Source of the DNA: Oscheius tipulae
Taxonomy: Eukaryota; Nematoda; Chromadorea; Rhabditida; Rhabditidae
Length of the DNA stretch: 64,000 nt
NCBI GenBank assembly: GCA_037178975.1
Contig: JASJZH010000002.1
Span: 7,491,501-7,555,500 of the forward strand
Direction of reading: 5' to 3'
Positions 44,167 to 54,464 of the stretch are shown piece by piece. A program made the position numbers and the translations under genes. The notes under the pieces were generated by a model. It saw only the letters and a program-made list of their open reading frames with translations. It searched no databases and was not told the origin of the DNA. Positions within the stretch are counted from its first letter, which is position 1; the number at the start of each line of letters is the position of its first letter.

Positions 44167-47145
44167 TTACGCCTTGCTATCGATGAAGCGGAGTTCTTCT
44201 CCTCCACCACTGGGTCGTCCAGTGTGGACGGCCTCGATGATATCCGGAGCCTTGAGTCCTTTCCAGAAGCGCTCCTTCAGAGGCAGATGCTTGTTCTCCT
44301 TGTTGAAGAAGAGATAGTAGATGGCCCAGCCGGGGATGACCACCATCGAGCAGGAGGAAAGGAACCAGCCGAAACCGTTGGCCCAGACCGGAAAGTCAGA
44401 GCGGTCAGGATACTGGACTGGGTGATAGTAGATGAGGCAGAAAATGAAGAGAATCTATAAGATGTCTAATGTAAGAGCTCTTGAAGGTGACGATTGCGTA
44501 TAGTCTATTTCTAACGAATAGGAGCAGTTGTATATTACAAACAAGTTTCGAACGTCGGCGTACCTCAATAGCGCAGTGCCAAGTTGCGCGACTAGCGTCC
44601 GCGGTATCGGTTCGACTCCCAAGCTTTGGCCTAGTGCCCCTATTCGTTTTATCTACGTTTTTAGGACTGAAGACGGCAGTTTCGAGTTTTCCGATGTTCT
44701 GCAAAGTTGTAGACGAGGTCAAGGGCAACAGCTTTGCAGAACATTGGAAAGCTCAATAGCGTCGACTTCAGCCCGAACAAAAGGCACGTAGTCCTCTACT
44801 AGAGACAAAGTCAAACCAGAGAGGTAGCTGGAGAGGCGAACTTCCAGACGAAGACCAGAATTGGCGAGACGGTGATCCCGATCATTTCCTTCAGAGCAGC
44901 CTTGATCTTATCGGCTCCGAAACCCCAGGACAGGCCGACGACTTCGAAGAAGACGACAAAGAGAAGGGCATAGCCACTGGCTCCGTAGGCGTCGAAGATG
45001 GTGAGCCAGTGAACTCCAGCCTTTTTTTTGTTGGTCATGTATTAAAATGAGACATACCCTTGTGACCATGGGTATTCCCAGACAGAAGAAGAATATGCAC
45101 ATAGCAGCGAGAGATTTCTTCCTGTGACGACGAAGTATGGTCGGGAAGGCGTCTTCCAGGGCAGTGTAGAGTCCTTCGATCATACAGACCTCAAAAAATT
45201 TTGTAAGTGAACGGAAAGAGGCTTTTTCGACAGCTCCACGACCAGTGAACGACCTATCAACTTCACAGTTAGTTTTCAGGTTCATAATGTGATTTTCAAG
45301 CTTTTTCATGTCCTGCAAAGTAGAGCAGATCAAAAGCTACAACTTTGCAGAGCATGTCATAACTGAAAAATGTACACTGTACTAAAAAAAAACTGCCGTG
45401 GAAAACCAGGCATGGAAGTTCCACCGAATGCTCAAAAGCCCGCAGGAAAGTTGGCTTCCAATGGCTCAGGCGGTAAGCGTGCCGCCTGCGGTCTGCGCAT
45501 TCAGGGCTCAAATCACAGGCGGGTTAAACATTTTTGTCGTACCTGACTATCCATTCCAAGAATGGTAATCATGAGGAAGAACAAGAAAGCCCAAAGCTGT
45601 TTCATCGGCAGAACTGTAGCGACCTCCGGGTAGGCTAAAAAGGCCAGACCGACTCCAGGCTTCACAATGTCGGCGATATCTTTCTGTGCCACGACGGACA
45701 TGTATCCGAGGATGGAGAAGACGGCAAAGCCGGCCAAAATTGAGGTGGAGCCATTGATGAAACACATTGTGATCGCATCCCTAAACAAAAATTGTATAAC
45801 GAAAAATGTGTGACTACCTGAAGCAGTTGTGGTTAAACTTGTTGTGAGAACCGAGAGCAATCAGGGCACCGAAACCTACACCGTAAGAGTAGAAGACCTG
45901 AAATTTGTATCTTCGTTCTCTGTCTCTCTGTCGCTCTGTCTCTCTGACTCACCTGGGTACCAGCATCTTTCCACACAGTCGTATCCGACAACCGTGTTAT
46001 GTTCGGTGATAAGTAGAAATGAATTCCAGTCATAGCTCCATCGAGGGTCAGTCCACGGATGAGAAGAACGACGATGAGGAAGTAGGGGAACAGGGCGCAG
46101 AAGTACACAAACTTAATCCATTTTGTTTCCAGTAATCTCACACTAACCTTCTGAGCATTGGTGATACCGTTCCAGAGGGCGAAGTAGATGACAATCCAGG
46201 CTCCAGCCATTATTAGGAGCAGCTCCCACTGAATACCACCAAATTCTTCGATAGTCGGTGTCTGTTGGAGCACACGGTTCTCCCAGAACTGCTCGACCGA
46301 GGTTTGAGAGTGGAGGCCAGACTTGGTGAGATTTGTCAGCACTTTTTGGAGGACCTCTGGAGTTTCCTTCCCGGTCAGACACTTGAAATTGTTCCTGGGA
46401 GCTTGAAACAAGAGTTCGGAGGGAGTGCTTACCAATAATTATCACAGGTCTCCCATGGGAAGACGGAGGCGAAGGACGAGATCATGTAGAAGACGGCCCA
46501 GCTAATGATGATACAGAAGTAGGCAATGCACATGAATGCGATCACGACATTACCTATTCCAACTCCTAAGATTACAATTATAATTTCTTTGTTTCACAGC
46601 TGTCAATGACGCGACCCTATGGTTTAGTGTACTTGAGCTGAGAGCTACCACGCGGAAAATGACCGCGAGATTGCACGGATGATGCAGCTGGTTAGGGAAC
46701 GAAATGTCGCGGGCTCGACTCCCGAGTGGATATTTTACTTTTTAAGCCCTTGTAAAGACTTTCGGAAGGTTTGCCTGAACCATAGTTTTTGCGCGCAGAA
46801 TTCAAAAAGGGAGATCTTTCAATGGGGAATTTAAAGCAAACCTTTCCACAAGGGACACATGTTCCACATCTCCATGGCCCCTCTCTGCAGATATTGTCCG
46901 ATAGTGACTTCCATAATGAAGATTGGCACCGCAGCCAACACGAAGAATACTGAGTAGGCAGCCAAGAAGGAGCCTCCTCCGTTCTTGTAGCACAGATAGG
47001 GGAACCTCCAGACGTTTCCGAGCCCAACAGCATACGCGATCATACTCATCAGGAAGTCAAACTGTCCACTCCACTGTCCACGTTCCTCCTCCTTCGCCAC
47101 GGCCTGCTCTTCCGACTGTGGAAGAGGCTCGTGCGTCTTCCCCAT
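44167..47145 (-). CDS. SLC6 family sodium-dependent transporter (snf-type)
   Basis: Twelve-helix Na+/Cl- symporter for an amino acid, amine or osmolyte. Start 47145-47143 ([14 protein letters not shown]) behind TTTCCAG; stop 44169-44167 (FIDSKA). TM1 carries [19 protein letters not shown] with the Na+-site residues; TM2 reads [21 protein letters not shown]; extracellular loop 2 starts [10 protein letters not shown] with the disulphide region and N-glycosylation sites; TM8 region [19 protein letters not shown]; and the end [15 protein letters not shown]. About 610 residues over nine or more exons. Substrate cannot be read from sequence; the loop-2/TM4 pattern ([12 protein letters not shown]) is of the GABA/betaine/creatine-like group. 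Three introns carry inserted repeats (44558-44782, 45301-45535 and 46676-46800). Confidence 0.95.
44558..44660 (+). repeat. tRNA-derived SINE-like element, GGCGCAG type (SLC6 intron)
   Basis: CTCAATAGCGCAGTGCCAAG then GGTATCGGTTCGACTCCC. Antisense to the host gene and directly followed by a palindromic MITE. Confidence 0.7.
44661..44782. repeat. Palindromic MITE, CTACAACTTTGCA family
   Basis: Core GATGTTCTGCAAAGTTGTAG / CAGCTTTGCAGAACATTGG with longer flanking complementarity (GACTGAAGACGGC / GTCGACTTCAGCC). Confidence 0.8.
45296..45380. repeat. Palindromic MITE, CTACAACTTTGCA family (SLC6 intron)
   Basis: TGTCCTGCAAAGTAGAGCAGA opposed to AGCTACAACTTTGCAGAGCA. Confidence 0.75.
45455..45535 (+). 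repeat. tRNA-derived SINE-like element, GGCGGTAAGC type (SLC6 intron)
   Basis: CAATGGCTCAGGCGGTAAGC then a B-box-like CAGGGCTCAAATC. Same subtype as 57485-57565. Confidence 0.7.
46676..46800 (+). repeat. tRNA-derived SINE-like element (SLC6 intron)
   Basis: GATGCAGCTGGTTAGGG, B box GCGGGCTCGACTCCCG, T-rich stretch, and tail TTGCGCGCAGAATTCAAA. Confidence 0.75.
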
Positions 47146-47867
47146 TTTGCCTGGAAATGGTCTTTTGAAACTGGAAAGGCGGAAGTATTCACAGTAGGGG
47201 AGCGACGGTAATAAATTTTGAATGGGACTGGGAGAGACAGGCAGGCTTGAGACTTTTTCAGGTAAGAAGACAAATATTTTTAAGGTGAGGCAAAAAAAAT
47301 TGGACAACAGAAGCGAGGGCTCATAAAGGGAGAGAGAGAGAGAGAGTAAACATATGACCCAGTATATTTGCTTTTTAGGACAAAGTAGTACTCGTAAGAA
47401 GGGCGAACTCTGATTTTCAATGAGGCCAAGACCAGTTCTACAATTTTGTTTCATTGCCCTCCCGGGATAATTATGTGCGTGACCTTCAGTCAAGTGAAAG
47501 GGGAAGAAAGGCAATTTGTGAAGCGTATCGAAAGTTCGTATGGCTGGCTCAAAAACTAAGAGATTTCTACCGAAGAATAGCATGCGAACCTTGGATACCC
47601 AGCCCAGTTTTAGATAAAGGACTGACGCGTTTTGACTCCCAAGCAAACTCTCCAGTTGTTATCCAGGGGACGGTTTCCGGTAGTAAGCCTCTCCTTTAAC
47701 TTTTTTCGTTGCGAACCCACCAGTTCATAGTTTATCGAGTTCAAAGTGTGCCAACGTTTAATACTCAGCCAAAGAAATTTGGAAACCAAATTGTTTGCGA
47801 ATATGCATGTGTGAGCGGAACGGCCGTGCCTGTCTGAACAACGACGCGTCTGAAATTGAACATTTCG

Positions 47868-47985
47868 GCTTAAGCACGACATGATACAACTTTTTGATGT
47901 TCTGCAAAGTTGTAGATCTTTTCAAGTTCTACAACTTTGCAGAGCATCACAAAGCCGAAAAATGCAGTCTTGACTCGGAAATGCC
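47868..47985. repeat. Palindromic MITE, CTACAACTTTGCA family
   Basis: Best core copy: GATGTTCTGCAAAGTTGTAG at 47896-47915 opposed to CTACAACTTTGCAGAGCATC at 47929-47948, then GCCGAAAAATGCAGTCTTGA. Confidence 0.85.
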
Positions 47986-48894
47986 CAAGTTTATCATTGA
48001 TTCTCGGAACGAACAGACTGTTCCTAGGGCCCGTTCAAGGCGGGCACGTTTTAGTGAGCCAACGACGAAAAATTTTACAAGAGGCTGTGATTGTTCCTGA
48101 AGATGTTCGAAAAGAGTGGGGATCCCTAACGCTGTAAAATTCTTGGTCTTTATCACTTCTCGCCCCGTCTGCGAAAATTTGTTCTAGGGTGATGGATTTT
48201 TGACGTCTTCACTTGACAGGATCAGAAATCAATTGAGACGTATTCGATTGGAAGAGGAAGCTCATGTAACAGTTGTATCTTGGAAGAACGCTGACTCTTA
48301 GTAAACAGTCGTTAATCAAGATTTTGGAGGGAGATTTGGAACAGGCGGAAAAAGGTGCGAAATGTGTTAAAGAAAACAGTTTACACAGGGAACAGGACGA
48401 GAGCGCACCACCCCGAACCCATTTGTCAGAAAGGAAGAGAGCGAGAAGACAGAGAGCGAATACCGATGAACTTCACAGCCCGACTATCGACTTGTACTTT
48501 TTCACAACGTTGAAATAGGAACACAACCACGAGGTTGCGAATATTAGGATCAGCTGTTGCTCCCCCCGGATCACAAGGGCTTGAACTCTTGAGGAAAATA
48601 AAAGTTGTTGAGAGGAGCGCCTCCACGATCAAGGTCATAGAGCCTCAAGTGTGAGTAGTAGATCGAGTGTGAAGGGACGGAAAGAGGCATATAATTTGAT
48701 TATGGGCGCTGAGAGTCAAAAATTGAGAAGAGAGGAAAAAACAAGAGAGACGGACAGCCGTTCCTAACTAGAGATCACCTTGCGGTAACATTAAACGAAG
48801 GCTCATAAAAGAGTGGAACGATCGTTCACGGACTTTTAACAGGCGGCAGAAGGTTTGTTTGGATTCTAGTATTTTTACAGTTTCATGAGTGATC

Positions 48895-49080
48895 TTGCTC
48901 GCGTGGCTCAGTCAGTTAGCACTCCGACTACTAACCGGATGAAGCAGGGTTCGGTACACGGAGTGGTAAAACCTTTTTCTACTTTTTCTAGACATTTGAA
49001 AAAATCTAGTTGGACCGAATGCAAAACGGGTAGCGAGGTACGTTAACCTAAAAAGTAACAGAACGATTGATTCAATCAGG
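48895..49080 (+). repeat. tRNA-derived SINE-like element
   Basis: CGCGTGGCTCAGTCAGTTAGC, CTCCGACTACTAACC anticodon-arm-like part, B box GCAGGGTTCGGTAC, then a T-rich run. Not a foldable intact tRNA. Confidence 0.75.
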
Positions 49081-50240
49081 CGATCGTTGCGAGTCAATAA
49101 GTTGAATATGAAAAAGCTCGATCGGATTACTTCCCCCTACACTTTCCCTATGGCCTGTAAAAAGTAGCAGAGATCAGTCTATCGGCCTCCTCTGAATAGC
49201 CACAATAGACCCCGCATGATCGGACAAAAAAGAGAGAGGGAGACAAGGCCGTTTGGTAGTGGAGCGCGCGGCACTGCCGTAACTCAGTTGCGGTTATTCA
49301 GAGGCACTTGTCCGCATTTTGGTCGGGTAGTAATGGAACAGGTTCAATAGAAAACGGGAGGGCGCACCCCCTCCTCGCCTCACAGGCAAAGCGGCTGGAT
49401 TGTTGCCAACTTTCTCTGAAAGATACGGTATCCGACCCTCTCCCAAAAGGCAACAGAGCGGAATAACTATTGGGTGACAATTGCTCTGGCGACAAACTTT
49501 TTCGACAAAAGGGACAGCGGAACGAATTGTTTTGTTTGGGAAGGAGGGGCTGAACAGGGAGAGACAGAGAGACAGAGAGTGAGAGAGAGAGAGAGAGAGG
49601 GTGACAGAGAAACTACGAGAAAATGGCTGGGAAGGCCTGCCCAGTCTTCTTCTCCTGACTTCTTCATCTTGGCTGACGACTCTCCGAGCGAAATCATCTG
49701 GTCCTCGAAGACGTCCGGCGGCAGCACAGAGATTGGACATCCTGCTGTTGTAAGGCTATTGTAAGGACTACGACTACCTTCAGTGATTGCATGCCACTAA
49801 TTGTTTGGATTGTTCTGTTTTATCTTTCATCTCTGTTCGAATTTAATAACTGTTGTTTGAAACCAGGACAAGTCGGGCCCTGTCAAGAGATCAGATGGCA
49901 AGTCAGTTGTGCCTGCTCTCACGCCGTCTCTGTAATCTTTAAACTCGTTTCAGTCCACCCAAGAGTTAAAAAGTGCGGCAGTTAAAATATAAACTGGTTC
50001 GTCAGCACTTTATTGCGGTGAATAATTGTGATCGAGTGGGGCGAGTAGAGAGTACTAACCGTAAAAATTAGACGTTTTACCATTGGATTCCAGCCATCTG
50101 GTATATGCAATTTTCGCCTCTTAAAGAACAAGCAAGTAATTTTTTAACCGACCTTGGCCGCGGCGTCAGTTTTCACACGGTCCAATCCAGTTTGTGATGG
50201 GATCGGGGGTTTGGGATCCGCTCCTCCTCGGGCCCAACAG

Positions 50241-51320
50241 ATGACCACCCTCCTGTTACTTTTCCTCTGTTACCCGCTCACCTTCGCCGATTTTACTCCC
50301 CACTTTCGGAAGTTTCTTCACGACAACTATGGGGTCGGGATCACTGGCATGCTAGAGAGAACGGATCTTGGTTTGGATGCCTCCTTCGGTGGCAAAGTGC
50401 TACAATTTTATGATGAAAGGATATCACTTTTTCAGGTAAATGACGCGGAGGTTACACAAAATCAAGCGGTCATCCTCGTTCATGGAATCACCAACAAAAT
50501 CACCCGCTTTGCGGTCGGTATTCTATGGATCTTTCCACTTTTCCATTTAAGGGCATGGCAAATTTCCTAAAAAGTAAAGGGTACACTGGAGGAGAAGTCT
50601 ATGGTACGACTTGGGGGGATGCGGGAACAACTCCTGTAGGTCTCGTCGACATGAAATGCTCATACATTAAGCAAATAAGGTTTGCCAGTTTTCATAACAA
50701 CCATAGTACTATGTTAAGATCTCTTATAATAGCCGTGAGACAGTATACTGGAACCCAGGTCGATGTGATAGCCTATTCCATGGGATCTCCAATTGCCAGA
50801 AAGGCTATTCTTGGAGGACAATGTGTGGATACGAGGGAAATTCTTGGTAAATCTCTGTCTTTGTCTCTCTATTTCCTCTTTTCAGGACCTCCCTTGACCG
50901 AGCTCATCGACACTTTTGTCTCTGTGGCTGGCGCGAATAGTGGAAGCTCCCTCTGCGTCGTCCCAATCCCTGTCGGAACTTGTAATCGGTATTTCTGATG
51001 AATCGTATCACAAAATTTTGTCTTCCAGAAGAACAGGTCTCCACTGTGACTCAGCCTTCCTTCAGGACATCAACAATCAGAACCGATACGAGGCAGCGCA
51101 TGTCTTCAGTATTTTCTCCACTGCTGACGACAAGGTTTAACTGTTTTTTTTTCTGTTATAAAAACAGCTTAAGGTAGGTTTTCGTGCCTGCGGCAAGCCC
51201 GTCTCCCCGATCAAGGGAGCCACAGGATTCGTGAAGAAGGACGGTCTGAATCATGACCAAGTTATGGACAACACGTGGCATCTGCAGAAAAATTTCATCA
51301 CGAAACATGCTCCGAAATAA
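50241..51320 (+). CDS. Secreted triacylglycerol lipase, class 2 (nematode lips-type)
   Basis: About 290 residues over seven exons, ATG 50241 immediately behind CCCAACAG, TAA 51318-51320. Signal peptide MTTLLLLFLCYPLTFA; PHFRKFLHDNYGVGI; oxyanion block QAVILVHGITNKI; nucleophile elbow VIAYSMGSPIARKAI (GxSxG-type around Ser); the aspartate region IFSTADDKVG; and the catalytic His near KDGLNHDQVM. This matches the lipase_2 (EstA/LipB) family, expanded in nematodes, where members are secreted by the intestine. Introns are 37-45 nt. Upstream bases that extend the frame (MAAASVF) are probably 5' flank. Confidence 0.9.
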
Positions 51321-51811
51321 TATATAAAGCTTCTCATGATCCAAAGCCCAAACCAGGTGATAGGGGAGACAAGTTGTCAAGTGTCTAAATACCAGTTAGC
51401 TGTGACAAAGTGCGTGCGCAAAGTGACCCGATTACTAGCATAAATAGTCTCGAGAGATGCAGAAGCTAGATCCAGCTTATCACTTTCTCGCCTACCTTTA
51501 CTTTCTAACATGTTAGGGTTTCGCAGATTGGCAAGGATTGAACCTATTCTGTTTGTGTTCGGCGCGCAAAACTTTCAAATGTAACTTACAAGAACTTATC
51601 AAACAATGAAACTTTCTTTTTTACTTTTACCATCTAGAGGTGTTTCCGAGCATTTCAGAAGAAAAAAAAAGTTTTGGAAGGCTTGGGGGTCGAACCCGCA
51701 CTCTTTGTTCTGTAGTCGGAGTGCTAACCTGCGCTATTTGGGCAAGGTCCCATCCGGAATTCAGGAAATAGATACGTTGGGGAGACAACAAAGCCATTTT
51801 CAGCACGTCAG
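51321..51811 (-). other. Intergenic with a full-length SINE-like element
   Basis: The spacer between the lipase and the first ZP gene; about 51558-51750 is occupied by a tRNA-derived element. Nothing else seen. Confidence 0.5.
51558..51750 (-). repeat. tRNA-derived SINE-like element, near full length
   Basis: On the minus strand: degenerate A box near 51725-51745, GTAGTCGGAGTGCTAACC and GGGGTCGAACCCGCA (B box) at 51686-51730, poly-A/T stretch, and the tail complement GGCGCGCAAAACTTTCAAA at 51561. Confidence 0.8.
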
Positions 51812-53464
51812 ATGCGTGCTGTCCTTCTCATCCTTAGTGTATCACTAGTCAATGCTATCCCTGTCGATAACGGTGTGGAAGGAGAACCTGAGGTCTCATT
51901 TAAACTGAATTCCATTAAAGTTTGTGTTAAGATCGAGTGCGGAGCGACAGGAATCACTGTAAACTTCAACACTAGGAATCCTTTTGAGGGACATGTCTAT
52001 GTCAAAGGGCTGTTTGACCAGGCCAGTTGCAGAAATGAGGAGCATGGTCGACAGGTTTTCAGTCCTGCTGGGCCAGACTTGACTATGTTTTAGGTGGCAG
52101 GAATAGAGATTCCTTTCGACCAGTGCAACACAGCCAGAACACGTTCACTCAATCCGAAAGGTGTCTTCGTTTCGAACACGATAGTCATCAGCTTCCATCC
52201 GCAGTTCGTGACTAAAGTTGACAGGTTTGGCCGGATCACTTAAGATAACTATTACAAATTAGAGCCTACCGTATACAGTGCTTCTACATGGAGGCAGACA
52301 AGACCGTCTCCACACAGATCGAAGTCTCGGATCTGACTACTGCCTTCCAGACGCAGGTAACAGTTCGAGGCTGTAGAATACTGTAAAAATTCAGATTGTA
52401 CCAATGCCTGTGTGCAAATACGAGATCCTGGATGGAGGACCGACTGGACAGCCAATCCAGTTTGCCACCATCGGCCAACAGGTCTATCACAAGTGGACCT
52501 GTGATTCCGAGACGACTGACACTTTCTGCGCCGTTGTTCACACTTGCACTGTCGACGATGGTAATGGGGATATTGTTCAGGTCTGTGAGTGTTGATTAGT
52601 AATGGAAACCGGAAAAAGATGCGAAAAAGTTTACGGGAATACTGTGCCAACCGGGGACTCGAACCCGCAATCTTTTGTTCAGTAGTCGAAGTGCTAACCG
52701 ACTGAGCTATGCGCACTAAGATTTCACCAAACTTCCCTGTTGACCAAATACTGGAAGACTGATTGACCCAAAGAATAGAGACGCTGATCTTCAGACCAAA
52801 AAGAGCGTTTACAGATTCTCAATGACGAAGGCTGTGCCCTGGACCGTTTCCTTCTGAACAATCTGGAATACCCAACGGATCTTATGGCAGGACAAGAGGC
52901 TCATGTTTACAAATATGCTGATCGGTATGGCCAGCATGACACAGTCCTAACTTTCATTTCAGCTCCCAGCTCTTTTACCAATGCCAAATCAGCATCACAA
53001 TCAAGGAGCCTGGCAACGAGTGTGCTCGTCCTCAGTGTCCTGAGCCCCAGGGATTCGGAGCCGTACGGGTTCGTCCTTGGCGTGTCGCCGATCCTGCCAC
53101 ACAAGAATATATTTAGCAAGGAGGAGGACCAGCTACTGGGAATGCGACCGGAGCTGGATCTTCTCCGGCCCCACTTCCGGCTGTCAATGCTCAGCGTCTT
53201 CTCAGAAAGAGGGCTGCTGAAGATGTCCAGACTATGGACGTGCGTGCGGAACTCGGAACACTGGACATTTCTGCCGGGGACCTGGTGCCAGAGTCTCTCC
53301 GGGAAGCCCTCCCATATGTATCCTCGGATGTTCATATTAAGTCTGGTGTCTGTATGTCTCCAGTTGCCTTCTCATTGTTGGCTACCGGAATGGTCTTCCT
53401 TGCGGTCTCGGTCGGAGTTGGAGCCTTTTTCGCTGCAAGACCGTTCAAGCCTAGCAAATCGTGA
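51812..53464 (+). CDS. ZP-domain cuticlin-like membrane protein (copy 1)
   Basis: About 400 residues over eight exons, ATG 51812 after TTTTCAGCACGTCAG, TGA 53462-53464. Signal peptide MRAVLLILSVSLVNA; the ZP domain starts IECGATGITVNFNTRNPFEG and holds FDQCNTARTRSLNPKGVFVS, YRIQCFYMEADKTVSTQIEV, HKWTCDSETTDTFCAVVHTC and LFYQCQISITIKEPG; then a low-complexity linker, a dibasic LLRKRAAED that fits the furin-type release site of cuticlins, and a C-terminal TM helix (SLLATGMVFLAVSVGVGAFF). Such proteins are cleaved and polymerise in the cuticle. Tandem paralogue of copy 2, with one exon nearly identical. Confidence 0.92.
52630..52725 (-). repeat. tRNA-derived SINE-like element (ZP copy 1 intron)
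   Basis: GTAGTCGAAGTGCTAACC, ACTGAGCTATGCGC and GGGGACTCGAACCCGCAA on the complementary strand. A decayed remnant sits in the equivalent intron of ZP copy 2 at about 55290-55330. Confidence 0.75.
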
Positions 53465-53923
53465 TCTCTCTACAGCTAATAAAACTTATGAAAAAAAAAA
53501 TTTCCCCTTGAGAGACAGAAAGAAAGAGACAAAGAGACATGAGACAGAGAAAAAGATACAGAGACAGAGAGACAGCGAGACAGGGAGACAGAGAAACAGA
53601 GAGAAATAGAGAGACGGAGGAACCGAGAGACAGAGTGACAGAACCAATAACAGTTTCTAGTGACTGAAAGCACAGTACATTTTTTCTCTTAGAGAAATAC
53701 ACATTGATCAAACATAAAACTTCACTAGCAAGTCAACTAAAAAGCAACCACATCCCTAATTGCTTGCCGTCGGTTTTAAGTGGAAGATAATCGACGACTA
53801 AAAGGACCAATACGTAGAGTGTGTCTCAATCAAAATCGGTGGCAGAGCTGGGGATCCAGCTCAGCTGGATCTTAGTCATAGAGAGCTGGAGGACGAAAAG
53901 AAACCGACAAGCAAGCTGGCAGG
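53465..53923. other. Intergenic with a GAGACAGA tract
   Basis: 53508-53645 is an imperfect GAGACAGAGAGA repeat; the rest shows nothing. Confidence 0.6.
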
Positions 53924-54100
53924 ATGGAGAAGAAACTGTTGGAAGAGAAGCCTGCCGCCACGAAGACCATGACCAAGTTGTTCCTTCTCCTCGTCATTTC
54001 CATCGTCATCAAGATCGTCAATCTCGCAATGTTCTGCCTCGCTACTGCCCATGCCTTCGGCTGGACGACCACCATCGCCGATCTGTCCTGCGCTAAATAA
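53924..54100 (+). CDS. 58-residue single-pass membrane peptide
   Basis: Single-exon frame ATG 53924-53926 to TAA 54098-54100. The N-terminus is charged (MEKKLLEEKPAATKTMTK), then comes one hydrophobic helix (LFLLLVISIVIKIVNLAMF) and a short tail ending TTTIADLSCAK. The start lies right behind GCTGGCAG, a plausible trans-splice acceptor, and the stop codon overlaps AAATAAA, a compact 3' end. It sits between the two ZP genes on the same strand. Codon use resembles its neighbours. No family recognised; a membrane micropeptide is the simplest reading. Confidence 0.6.
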   Translation: MEKKLLEEKPAATKTMTKLFLLLVISIVIKIVNLAMFCLATAHAFGWTTTIADLSCAK

Positions 54101-54464
54101 ACTGTGCTGTTCCGTTTTTGTTCTTTTTTTAATGCTAGAGACAGATTTCTAATCATCTACTGATCCGTCTCTACCCAGTATGCAACAGATTGGAATGACG
54201 CAAGTGATGGTCTCTCCCAAAGGGAGTCCGGGGCAGGTCCCGAGCGGGAGAGAGATGAATTGCTGCCCAACGGCTATAAAGCCCGACTCCAGTAGTAGCA
54301 AGTCTGTCAGCGGGCCTTTCTGGTTACATACAGTTACACACACAACTTCTCGCCTAGGCGCGATTATCTCGCCTGCTAATCACTTCTTGTCTTGGCTAAC
54401 GCTAGGGGGAACCGCCCAACTCTTTTAACTTGTTCCCTACTAAGCTACCAAGTTTAGTCTCCCG
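54101..54464. other. Promoter region of ZP copy 2
   Basis: GGCTATAAAG at about 54280-54290 is a TATA candidate, 180 bp upstream of the start; CAAGTTTAG at 54451-54457 is a candidate trans-splice acceptor. Confidence 0.4.

Larger units (their letters stand above)
47146..50240. other. Intergenic, about 3.1 kb
   Basis: Lies between the divergent SLC6 and lipase genes. No exon supported; a minus-strand open region at 49294-49740 lacks a continuation. It contains a MITE (47868-47985), a SINE-like element (48895-49080) and GAGACAGA-type repeats at 47325-47345 and 49556-49600. Confidence 0.45.

Noticed and set aside
46831-47646. Long upstream extension of the SLC6 start exon
   Set aside because: The frame is open to 47646, but the ATG at 47145 follows a TTTCCAG acceptor and begins a typical N-terminus; the upstream part reads as low-complexity noise.
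49294-49740. Minus-strand open region starting MSNLCAAAGRLRGPD
   Set aside because: Two overlapping frames are open, the rest runs through a CTCTGTCT tract, and no downstream exon was found.
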